This document shows positions 7,803-15,752 of a DNA stretch of 50,704 nucleotides, in pieces (position 1 is the first letter of the stretch; each line of letters begins with the position of its first letter). The notes under the pieces were generated by a model. It was not told the DNA's origin, searched no databases, and saw nothing but the letters and a program-made list of their open reading frames with translations. This DNA is from Tepidimonas sp. UBA997. Its GTDB lineage: Bacteria > Pseudomonadota > Gammaproteobacteria > Burkholderiales > Burkholderiaceae_C. The stretch spans positions 1 to 50,704 of the forward strand of contig DBAZ01000010.1 in NCBI GenBank assembly GCA_002291945.1, written 5' to 3'. Position numbers and translations under genes: made by a program.

Positions 7803-10207
7803 GCCCAGTCGGCCGCCTGCAACAGGCGGGTCATGTCCGGCTCGGGGAGTCCCCGCTTGAAAAGGAAGCCCTGGAAATGGTCACAGCCCAGGGCCTGAAG
7901 GCGGGCCAGTTGATCGGTCCGTTCCACGCCTTCTGCCACCACTTCCATGTTCAGTGCATGACCCATCTGGATCATGGCGGCCACGATGGCCTCGTCGGCC
8001 CCGTTTTCATGCACCGATGCAATGAAGCTGCGGTCGATTTTCAGCTTGTGCAGCGGGAAACGCTTCAGATAAGTCAAACTGGAAAAGCCGGTGCCAAAGT
8101 CGTCGAGGGCCAGGTGGACGCCCAGGGCTTCCAGTGCTTCGAGCTTGCCCAGCGCTTCTTCTGCGTCGTGGATCAGGATGGACTCCGTCAGTTCCAGTTC
8201 CAGCCACCGTGCAGGCAGCGCGTATGTCGCGAGCAAGTCCGCCACCGTGGAGACCAGATCCAACTGCTGGAACTGCAAAGCCGACACATTGACGGCCACC
8301 TGGCAGGGGTACCCGGCATCGAGCCAGACCCTCGCCTGCCGAATGGCCTCTTCCATGACCCAGTGGCCCAGCGCCACGATGAAGCCGGTTTCCTCGGCCA
8401 CGGTGATGAACTCGCCAGGCATGACCAGCCCATGGCCGGGGCGTTTCCAGCGGACCAAGGCCTCGCAGGCGCGCGACGGGTCCTGGCGCAGGGAGGCGCG
8501 TGGCTGGTAATGCAGGACAAATTCTTTGTTGGGCAGGCCCTCACGCAAGGCGTGGTCGAGTTGGATGCGCGACAGCAGATCGGCATTCATCTGGGGCTGA
8601 TAGAAGCGGTAGTGCCCCTTGCCCCGGTCCTTCACCTGGTACATGGCCGTGTCGGCGTGGCGTATCAGTTCATCGAGCGATTCGGCGTCCTGAGGGTACA
8701 GGGCAATACCGAGGCTGCATGACAGTGTGAAATGCATGCCATCGATCTCAACAGGCCGCGCCACGGCCTCGATGATGCGCTGTGCGGTGATTTCAGCACC
8801 ACCGGCGTCGGTGTCGTGCAGGTGGATCACGAACTCGTCGCCCCCAAGACGGCACAAGGTGTCGGTCTGCCGCAGGCATTGCCTGAGGCGCTGGGACATT
8901 TCAGTCAGGACCAGATCGCCAAACAGATGCCCCAGCGAGTCGTTGATGCTTTTGAATCGGTCCAGATCGAGAAAGCACATCGCGAACCCTTGCCCGCTGC
9001 GTTGGGCCAGGCGAATGGCATGATTCACCCGCTCGGTGAGCATGAGCCGATTGGGCAAACCGGTCAGGGCATCGGTGTAGGCCAGTTGCTCGATGCGTTG
9101 TTGCGCCGCGATTTTTTCGGACAGATCCTTGACAAACAGCACCGTGTTGAGGGCTTGGCCTTGGGCACCACGAAGCACCACCCAGGAAGCTTGCAGGGTG
9201 ACGACTGTCATGTCCTCGCGGTGGTGCCAGAGCTCCCCTTCCCAGAAGCCCGCCTGCGCCAACTGGTGCTGGATGCTCGAACGCCAGTCGGGCAGGTGGG
9301 GGGAGGAAAAAAGCGAGCAGACGGCCACCCCTTGCAGGCTGTCGGAAGGCAAAAGCGTCAGTTCTTGCGCCGCCGGGTTGCACGTCAGGACGATGCCCAA
9401 CGGGTCGGTGATGAAAATCGCATCCAGACTGGACTCGAAGACTTTGGCCGCGAGTTTGAGCTGGGCTTCGGTGGCGGTTTTTTCGGTGATGTCACGAAAA
9501 ACGAAAACCCGGCCAATCGGTCGGCCGCGAGCCAGTTGGGGCCGGGTGAGGCGCTCCAGAATCTTGCCGCTCTGCAACACCAGGATGTCGTTGGATTCGA
9601 GCAGCGGCGATCGTTGGATTTCGCCCAGACGACGCTGGTACGTGGCGGGATCGGTGAGCTGGCCGTTGAGCCACTGGTGCACCGATTCATCGTTTTTCTG
9701 GACCAGCAAGGCGTCCGGCAACCCCCAGAGTTGGGCAAAGAGTCGGTTGAAGGCCCGGATGTGGCCATCCAGGTCGCAAACCAGAATGCCGTCGGCGGTG
9801 GATTCGAGGGTGGCGCGCAGTTCCAGCAGCAACGTTTCCAGACGCTGCTCGGTCAGGTGTTGCTGGGTTTTGTCCTGCATGGCGACCAGGAAAACCTGGT
9901 CACCGCTGGGCAGATCGATCAGGCTCACGCGGCGGTAAACCCGGAGGGTCGATCCGTCCGAGCGCTTGAGCAGGGTTTCGGATTGGAGCGGCTGATGAGC
10001 CCCTTCTTCGGCCGACTGCCAGTACACCAGATCTTCGGGCGATGAAGTCAGTTCGGATACCGGGACGCCGGCCAGGTCATTGATGTCCACCTGTAGCAGC
10101 CGTGCCGAGGCGGTGTTGGCTGCCGTGATGCGTAGCGTCTTGGGGTCAACCAGCCAGACGGCTTCCAGAAGGCCTTCGATCAGGGGGGACCAATGGATGA
10201 AGCTCAT
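7799..10207 (-). CDS. PAS-GGDEF-EAL cyclic-di-GMP signalling protein
   Basis: The 802-residue cytoplasmic protein has, in order, an N-terminal PAS domain (about 10-120), a second PAS (about 130-255), a third PAS (about 260-370), GGDEF (about 385-540) and EAL (about 550-800). Both catalytic cores look intact. GGDEF reads RLGGDEF near residue 457. EAL reads CEALVRW near 580, with ELTES, DDFGTGFSSL near 702 and VAEGVE. It could therefore make or break c-di-GMP. No membrane segment is present. Its start overlaps the stop of the HD-GYP gene by four bases (10204-10207), so the two form an operon with HD-GYP first. Confidence 0.93.
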   Translation of the reverse strand: MSFIHWSPLIEGLLEAVWLVDPKTLRITAANTASARLLQVDINDLAGVPVSELTSSPEDLVYWQSAEEGAHQPLQSETLLKRSDGSTLRVYRRVSLIDLPSGDQVFLVAMQDKTQQHLTEQRLETLLLELRATLESTADGILVCDLDGHIRAFNRLFAQLWGLPDALLVQKNDESVHQWLNGQLTDPATYQRRLGEIQRSPLLESNDILVLQSGKILERLTRPQLARGRPIGRVFVFRDITEKTATEAQLKLAAKVFESSLDAIFITDPLGIVLTCNPAAQELTLLPSDSLQGVAVCSLFSSPHLPDWRSSIQHQLAQAGFWEGELWHHREDMTVVTLQASWVVLRGAQGQALNTVLFVKDLSEKIAAQQRIEQLAYTDALTGLPNRLMLTERVNHAIRLAQRSGQGFAMCFLDLDRFKSINDSLGHLFGDLVLTEMSQRLRQCLRQTDTLCRLGGDEFVIHLHDTDAGGAEITAQRIIEAVARPVEIDGMHFTLSCSLGIALYPQDAESLDELIRHADTAMYQVKDRGKGHYRFYQPQMNADLLSRIQLDHALREGLPNKEFVLHYQPRASLRQDPSRACEALVRWKRPGHGLVMPGEFITVAEETGFIVALGHWVMEEAIRQARVWLDAGYPCQVAVNVSALQFQQLDLVSTVADLLATYALPARWLELELTESILIHDAEEALGKLEALEALGVHLALDDFGTGFSSLTYLKRFPLHKLKIDRSFIASVHENGADEAIVAAMIQMGHALNMEVVAEGVERTDQLARLQALGCDHFQGFLFKRGLPEPDMTRLLQAADWA

Positions 10208-11493
10208 GCCGGCATCTCGGTCGATGTACAGTCGGTGACGGCACGTTCAAAGTAATAGCAGATGCGCTGACGCGGGCACAGATAGTTCAGGGCATGGCGC
10301 GGGAGTTGGTCAGGGCGCAGGCTGCGCTGAATACCCAAGGCATTGGCCGTTTGTAAATCGAGAAAGATGGCGTCTTCGCTGGCCACGGCGCTGTCATGCA
10401 CCAGAATCCTGGGCTTGAGAGGGCGCGAGGCATTCACGGACATGACCAGCGCATAGCGCTCATCGGTGAGTTGCACGACTGAGCCCGGCGGGTACACCCC
10501 CATCAGGCGTATGAATGCATTCAGTGTCACTTTGTCGAAGCGCTCTTTCATGGAGCTGAATATCAGGGACAAGGCCTCGTGGGGGGTGAGCGCCTTCAGC
10601 GGATTGGGCGGGTTGCACAGGCCGTCGTAGCGGTTGATCAGGGCCAGTATGCGGGCCACTGGCGACATTTTATCGACCTTCAAACCCAGGGGGAAGCCGG
10701 TGCCGTCCGCCATTTCGTGGTGCTGGGATATGGCCAGCAGCGCTGCGGGAGGCAGGCCCATCTGCCGGGCTTTCAGCACGCTGTGGCTGACATGTTCCTG
10801 ATACAGCTTGAAGTGGGTGGGGGTGAAGGACTCGTCGCGAAACCGGACCCGCTCGGGAAGTTCGGATTTGCCGATGTCGTGAACCATCGCCGCCTGCCCC
10901 AAAATGCCCAGACTGGCTGCATCCAGTTGCAGCGCTTGCCCCAGTAGCAGGCTCAGGACGGTGACGTTCAGGGCGTGACCCGTGGCCCGATCGCCATGCC
11001 CTTCACCCAGCAGGCGCAAGGCGGACTCTTCGTGCCCATGGAGCCGGTGCACCATGTCGCTGATCAGGTGCGAGCAGGCAAGGCCGGCCTGTTGCGGCAT
11101 GGCATGGTGTTGCTCGAAGACCGCTTTGACGGCTCTGGCGCTGGCCTGGTATTGCCGTTCGCACTGGTTCTCGGCCAGCCGCTGAGCGCTTAGCAGGGCG
11201 GCGCGCTGTGCCTTGAGCGGATCAGCCTCCGCCAAAGGCACCGTGGCCTCTTGGGCCGGGGGCTCGGGGTGTTGCTGGGTCGGCACTTCGACCGTGGGGG
11301 GCGGGTCGCTTTTGTCGGGAGCATAGCGCACGCTGGCAAGACCCAGGCCGCGCAAGGTGGCGATTTGCTGCTCCGAAGTGATCTTGAAACTGCTCAGTGG
11401 AAAAGGGTGATCCATCCAGCCGAGATCGAGGTGGATGTAAAGGCCAATACGCAGATCGGCAACCGGGATGCTGTAAGACGTCGGGTCAGGCAT
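10204..11493 (-). CDS. HD-GYP domain cyclic-di-GMP phosphodiesterase
   Basis: HD-GYP proteins hydrolyse c-di-GMP to GMP. The 429-residue product has an N-terminal region resembling DUF3391 (about 1-130), often found before HD-GYP. The metal-binding motif VHDIGKSELP lies near residue 205, followed by HHEMADGTGFP near 256. The GYP triad is replaced by GFP, a conservative change, and the metal ligands HD, HH and D look present. It is the promoter-proximal gene of a two-gene unit with the PAS-GGDEF-EAL protein. It is divergent from a degenerate homologue at 11590, with 96 bp between starts. Confidence 0.9.
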   Translation of the reverse strand: MPDPTSYSIPVADLRIGLYIHLDLGWMDHPFPLSSFKITSEQQIATLRGLGLASVRYAPDKSDPPPTVEVPTQQHPEPPAQEATVPLAEADPLKAQRAALLSAQRLAENQCERQYQASARAVKAVFEQHHAMPQQAGLACSHLISDMVHRLHGHEESALRLLGEGHGDRATGHALNVTVLSLLLGQALQLDAASLGILGQAAMVHDIGKSELPERVRFRDESFTPTHFKLYQEHVSHSVLKARQMGLPPAALLAISQHHEMADGTGFPLGLKVDKMSPVARILALINRYDGLCNPPNPLKALTPHEALSLIFSSMKERFDKVTLNAFIRLMGVYPPGSVVQLTDERYALVMSVNASRPLKPRILVHDSAVASEDAIFLDLQTANALGIQRSLRPDQLPRHALNYLCPRQRICYYFERAVTDCTSTEMPA

Positions 11494-11589
11494 GAAAGCG
11501 GGTTGTCGGGCAGGGTTTCTGGCGTCTCGATGATTATCGGGCTAAATCAGCGTGCCGTTCGCGGGCATGCTCGCTGAGACACTGGTAGC

Positions 11590-12801
11590 ATGTCGGTCAT
11601 GTATGTGCCGTTTCCTTTGGATCAGGTGGCATTGCGAGCCCCGCTGCCGGTCAACGTCTGGGACCCGGATGGTACGTTGTTGTTGCGCAAAGGCGAAATC
11701 ATTCGCGATGAGGCCCACCGGGTTCTGCTGGAAAGCCATCTGCCGATGGTCCAGGAAAGCGAATTCCGGCAATGGACGTTTCGCTACAACTCCGCCATCG
11801 ACCGCAAGTTCAGGGGCAATGAGTCCCTGCAGGTGATTGCGGGTGTGACCCGGCCCATGGGTCTGGAGCCGATCCAGGCCGATCAGCAGCGCACCCTGGC
11901 CGAGCGGTGGCTGGATGTGCATGCCGTTTTGTCCTTGCTGCTCTATCAAGGCAGCGAGGCCCAGGACTTTCTCCATCGCCTGGGCCAAGTGGAGGAGCGA
12001 TGCGCCGCTTTGCTGTCTGCGCGCGTGGACGACAGTCTTTTTCTGCTGGTGCACATGCTGCAGGACCGCTCCATCGGCTACAGCACCACCCATGCGTTGC
12101 TGTGTGCCGCGCTGTCCCGTGAAGTGTCTCAGCCCCTGGGCCGTACGGCCGAGCATCAGAGCAGCCTGTTCAGGGCTGCGCTGACAATGAACATCGGCAT
12201 GACCCGCCTGCAAGACGAGCTGTCGTTGCGCCCGGTTCAACCCAGTCCATCGGACCGACAACGCATCGACGCCCATCCGCTGGCCGCGGTTGAGTTGCTG
12301 CATCGGCACGGCGTGCGCGACGAAACGTGCTTGAAACTCGTTCGCCACCACCACCGTGAGCTCCCCCCGATCGGCCTGATGGCCGAGGCCGAGTCCTTGC
12401 TGGTGATGGCGCATACCCTGAAGCTGGCCGATGTGTACGTCGCCCGACTGAGCCCAAGGGCCAATCGCCGCGGGCTGCCGCCCAACCATGCCGCCCGCGA
12501 CGTTTTCCTTGGGGCCGATGGCCAACCCAGTCCGATGGGTGCGCTGTTCATCAAGACCCTGGGCATCTACATTCCCGGCAGCTATGTTCGCTTGGCCAGT
12601 GGTGAAGTGGGGGTGGTCGTCAGGCGCGGGCGTAAAGCCAATGCACCGATGGTCTATGCGCTGATCAGCCGACAGGGCATGCCTCTGGGGGAGCCCATAC
12701 TGCGCGACACCCGGGATCAAGGCTGCCAAGTGGTCACGGGCGTGGAGGCCGAAACCGTCAAGGTCAGGTTCCAGCCGGGCAAGCTGCTGGCCCGGGTTTG
12801 A
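11590..12801 (+). CDS. Degenerate HD-GYP-like protein, probably not catalytic
   Basis: The 403-residue product has the overall layout of an HD-GYP protein. Where the intact neighbour has HDIGK, this one reads MNIGM (near residue 196), so both metal ligands of the HD dyad are gone. A later HHHRE stretch near residue 252 recalls the HHE motif but lacks the DGxGYP part. The C-terminal block GIYIPGSYVRLASGEVGVVV matches the corresponding region of the neighbour (GVYPPGSVVQLTDERYALVM). It probably binds a ligand or partner, or regulates the neighbour. ATG at 11590 is used; ATG at 11602 is an alternative. No membrane segment is seen. Confidence 0.85.
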   Translation: MSVMYVPFPLDQVALRAPLPVNVWDPDGTLLLRKGEIIRDEAHRVLLESHLPMVQESEFRQWTFRYNSAIDRKFRGNESLQVIAGVTRPMGLEPIQADQQRTLAERWLDVHAVLSLLLYQGSEAQDFLHRLGQVEERCAALLSARVDDSLFLLVHMLQDRSIGYSTTHALLCAALSREVSQPLGRTAEHQSSLFRAALTMNIGMTRLQDELSLRPVQPSPSDRQRIDAHPLAAVELLHRHGVRDETCLKLVRHHHRELPPIGLMAEAESLLVMAHTLKLADVYVARLSPRANRRGLPPNHAARDVFLGADGQPSPMGALFIKTLGIYIPGSYVRLASGEVGVVVRRGRKANAPMVYALISRQGMPLGEPILRDTRDQGCQVVTGVEAETVKVRFQPGKLLARV

Positions 12802-12822
12802 ACCTGCCCCCCGGGAAGCCAT

Positions 12823-13737
12823 TCATCGGCCTTGCAGCACGCTGCCCGATTTGGCCTGATCGCGCGCCAGAGCTTCACGGTCACTCAAGCGGCGGAAGAA
12901 CACCGTCACTGCGCTGCTGACCAACACAATGAACAGGGAGTACAGAACGGGAATCAGCAAGACTTCCTGCTGCGACGGGCCCGAAAAACTCAGGGTCACA
13001 ATCAGGATGGCCAGCGGGCCGTTCTGAATGCCGGTTTCCAGCGCGATCGTGCGACTGCGGTTGGAGTCTTGTCTGAGCAGGCGCGACAGGCTGTAACCGA
13101 GCACCATGCCCAACACACCGAGGCCGATGGAGGCCATGTAAACGGGCAGGGGCGTGACGGCCAGCAACTGATAATTGCGTGGCACCCACGTGATCAGCAG
13201 GAACAGAATCACCAAGATGCCCAGCAAGCCGCCCAGCAGTTCGATGCTGGCACCGATGTTGGGGTTGACTTTGCGCAGTACCATGCCGATCAGGGTTGGT
13301 ATCAGTAGCACCAGCAACACCTGGGCGACGTTGCTGGCCGGGATCTTGAATTCGCCTGTGATGCCGGCCGCCTGAGAATAGAACTCCAGCAGCGCGGGCA
13401 CCATCACCAGCGCCACCAAGGTCGAGACGCTGGTCATCATGATGGAGAGCGCCAGCACCCCTTTGCTGAAGTAGGTGAAGATGTTGGAGGTCGTCCCGCC
13501 CGGCATACAGGCGATCAGCAACAGTCCGACGGCCACGGCAGGGCTCAGGCCCAGGAGCATGGCGCCGGTAAAGCCGATGAGGGGCATCAGCCCGTATTGG
13601 CAGAGTATGCCGATCAGCACGCCCTTGGGTTTGCGAAAGGCGATCAGGAAATCGCGCCAGGTGAGCGAGGCACCCATGCCCATCATGATGACCATCATCA
13701 TGATACCCAGCAGCTTGGTTTCAAATTCGGTGACCAT
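12823..13737 (-). CDS. Bile acid:sodium symporter (BASS) family transporter
   Basis: The 304-residue, nine- or ten-helix membrane protein has the BASS signature GLLLIACMPGGTTSNIFTYFSKG (about residues 70-92) and the second crossover ALETGIQNGPLAI near residue 235. Bacterial BASS proteins move organic anions with sodium, including bile acids, pantothenate or keto acids; the substrate here is not predictable. ATG at 13737 starts it. It lies 40 bases downstream of the fadD-like gene on the same strand, so the two may be co-transcribed. That would fit uptake and activation of a carboxylic acid, which is only inferred. Confidence 0.88.
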   Translation of the reverse strand: MVTEFETKLLGIMMMVIMMGMGASLTWRDFLIAFRKPKGVLIGILCQYGLMPLIGFTGAMLLGLSPAVAVGLLLIACMPGGTTSNIFTYFSKGVLALSIMMTSVSTLVALVMVPALLEFYSQAAGITGEFKIPASNVAQVLLVLLIPTLIGMVLRKVNPNIGASIELLGGLLGILVILFLLITWVPRNYQLLAVTPLPVYMASIGLGVLGMVLGYSLSRLLRQDSNRSRTIALETGIQNGPLAILIVTLSFSGPSQQEVLLIPVLYSLFIVLVSSAVTVFFRRLSDREALARDQAKSGSVLQGR

Positions 13738-13777
13738 GAGGTGTATCCGTTCGTTGACTGAGTGAATGGGCGATCGG

Positions 13778-15562
13778 TCAGCGACCCGAGGCGGGGCCTG
13801 AGGATTGCAGTTCGGCTTTGACTTCCGCTTTCAGGTTCTTGCGCAGCACTTTGCCAATCGCGCTCTTGGGCAGTTCTTCGCGCACGATCACGGATTTGGG
13901 CACCTTGTAGGCAGCCAGCGATTGGCGACAATGGGCCACCACCGCCGCGGTTTGCAGGGGCCCCCCATGTTCCGGGTTGTGCACCACGTAGGCCCGCACG
14001 GCTTCACCGGTCTTTTCGTCCGGCACGCCGATCACGGCCACCTCCAGCACAGCGTCCATCTCGGCGATCACGTCCTCCACTTCATTGGGGTAAACGTTGA
14101 ATCCGGACACGATGATGAGATCTTTCTTGCGGTCAACGATCTTCAGGTAACCGTCGTTGTCGATCACGGCCACATCCCCGGTGGCCAGCCAGCCATCCTT
14201 GAGCACCTGGGCCGACTCTTCCGGCATGTTCCAGTAGCCGCTCATCACCTGGGGGCCATAGACCCAGATTTCACCCGGCTGGCCGGGCGCAGCATCGACC
14301 CCTTCATCAGTGACCAGGCGAATGTCGGTGCCGGGTGTCGGGATGCCGATACTGCCGGAACGAGGGGTGCCCTGCAGGGGGTTGAAGCTCACGACCGGCG
14401 AGGATTCCGTCAGGCCATACCCTTCGGCAATCGGGGTTTGCGTGACGTCGCGCCAGCGTTGGGCCACGGCCGAATGCAAAGCCGTTCCACCGGCGATCGA
14501 GGCTTTGAGGTGTTTGGGGGGGTAGGCAACAAACCACTCTTCGTTGAGCAAACCGTTGTAGAGAGTGTTGACCCCGGTCATCCAGGTGATGGGGTAGTTT
14601 TCCACCGCCCTTTGCAGGTTCTGGACCGGACGCGGGCTTGGAATGAGGATGTTGTGTGCGCCAATGGCAAGAAAGCCCAGCAAATTGGCCGTAAAGGCGA
14701 AAATGTGATACAGCGGAAGGGCGGTCAGCACGCACTCAAGGCCCGGCCGCATGTGCGTGGCACCCATGGCGAGCATTTGCTGAACATTATGGAGCAGGTT
14801 GCCGTGGCTTAGCATGGCACCCTTGCTCACGCCCGTGGTGCCGCCGGTGTACTGGAGCAGTGCCAGGTCGTCTGGCCCCAGGTGGGCCCAATAAGCTTGT
14901 GTGCCCGACTGCCCCGATGTGTTCAGGGCGGCTTGGCCCTGGCTCAAGGCGTTGGCCAGGCGGATGTGGGGCACGGTGACAGGAGGCAGGACCCGGGACC
15001 AGACTTTTTGAACACCGCGAATGATCGCTTGTGGGATCCATGGAAAAAATTCGGGTACGCCAGCCAGAATCACGTGTTGAATCTGGGTTTGCGCCAGCAC
15101 GTTAGGCAACTTGTCCGCAAACATATCGACCAGAACCAGCGCCTTGGCACCCGCATTGTTGAACTGGTGCACCATTTCGGTGACGGTGTACAAGGGGTTG
15201 GTGTTGACCAGCACACACCCGGCCTTGAGCACCCCGAATGCCACCACGGGGTAGGCGAGGCCATTGGGGAGTTGGACGGCAACGCGATCGCCTTGCTGCA
15301 ACTTCAGCGTTTCTCGGAGGTAGGCGGCAAAGGCATCAGAGAGCCGATCCAGTTGCTCAAAACCCAGGCTGCCGTTCATGCCGTTGGGCACCACGCAGGT
15401 AAACGCTGCTTTGGCCCGGCTTTCCTTGGCCCAGCGCTGACAGGCTTCGTGAGCGAAGGCGGCCAGATTGGCCTGTTCAGGCGCGGCCAGTTGGGGCGTG
15501 ATGCCTACCAGTTCGTATTGCGACGCCCATGGGCGGGACATGTCTCCAGGTTGTTTTTTCAT
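13778..15562 (-). CDS. fadD: Long-chain fatty-acid--CoA ligase (FadD-like)
   Basis: This AMP-forming acyl-CoA synthetase activates fatty acids for beta-oxidation. The 594-residue product carries the ATP-binding P-loop YTGGTTGVSKGAM near residue 230, the GYGLTESSP motif, the hinge motif DGWLATGDVA with DRKKDLIIVSGFNVYP after it, and the catalytic Lys region PKSAIGKVLRKNL at the C-terminus. I chose ATG at 15562, preceded by a GAG-containing site; a TTG at 15574 and an internal ATG at 15541 are alternatives. It may be co-transcribed with the BASS transporter downstream. Acyl chain preference cannot be assigned. Confidence 0.92.
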   Translation of the reverse strand: MKKQPGDMSRPWASQYELVGITPQLAAPEQANLAAFAHEACQRWAKESRAKAAFTCVVPNGMNGSLGFEQLDRLSDAFAAYLRETLKLQQGDRVAVQLPNGLAYPVVAFGVLKAGCVLVNTNPLYTVTEMVHQFNNAGAKALVLVDMFADKLPNVLAQTQIQHVILAGVPEFFPWIPQAIIRGVQKVWSRVLPPVTVPHIRLANALSQGQAALNTSGQSGTQAYWAHLGPDDLALLQYTGGTTGVSKGAMLSHGNLLHNVQQMLAMGATHMRPGLECVLTALPLYHIFAFTANLLGFLAIGAHNILIPSPRPVQNLQRAVENYPITWMTGVNTLYNGLLNEEWFVAYPPKHLKASIAGGTALHSAVAQRWRDVTQTPIAEGYGLTESSPVVSFNPLQGTPRSGSIGIPTPGTDIRLVTDEGVDAAPGQPGEIWVYGPQVMSGYWNMPEESAQVLKDGWLATGDVAVIDNDGYLKIVDRKKDLIIVSGFNVYPNEVEDVIAEMDAVLEVAVIGVPDEKTGEAVRAYVVHNPEHGGPLQTAAVVAHCRQSLAAYKVPKSVIVREELPKSAIGKVLRKNLKAEVKAELQSSGPASGR

Positions 15563-15752
15563 TGTCAATCTCAAGTCAGCAAACTTAGCATTGTGCGCGA
15601 AAGACGGATCACGCGCGGGCCATCCAGGGTCAACTTAGGGGCCATCTTGACGTTCGGACGACAGGTGACACGATATTGTCATGAAATGGAGTCAAGTTAC
15701 CCGACTCTGGGTTCAATGAGTTAATGCTATATTGCTCGAAAAACCGTCATTT

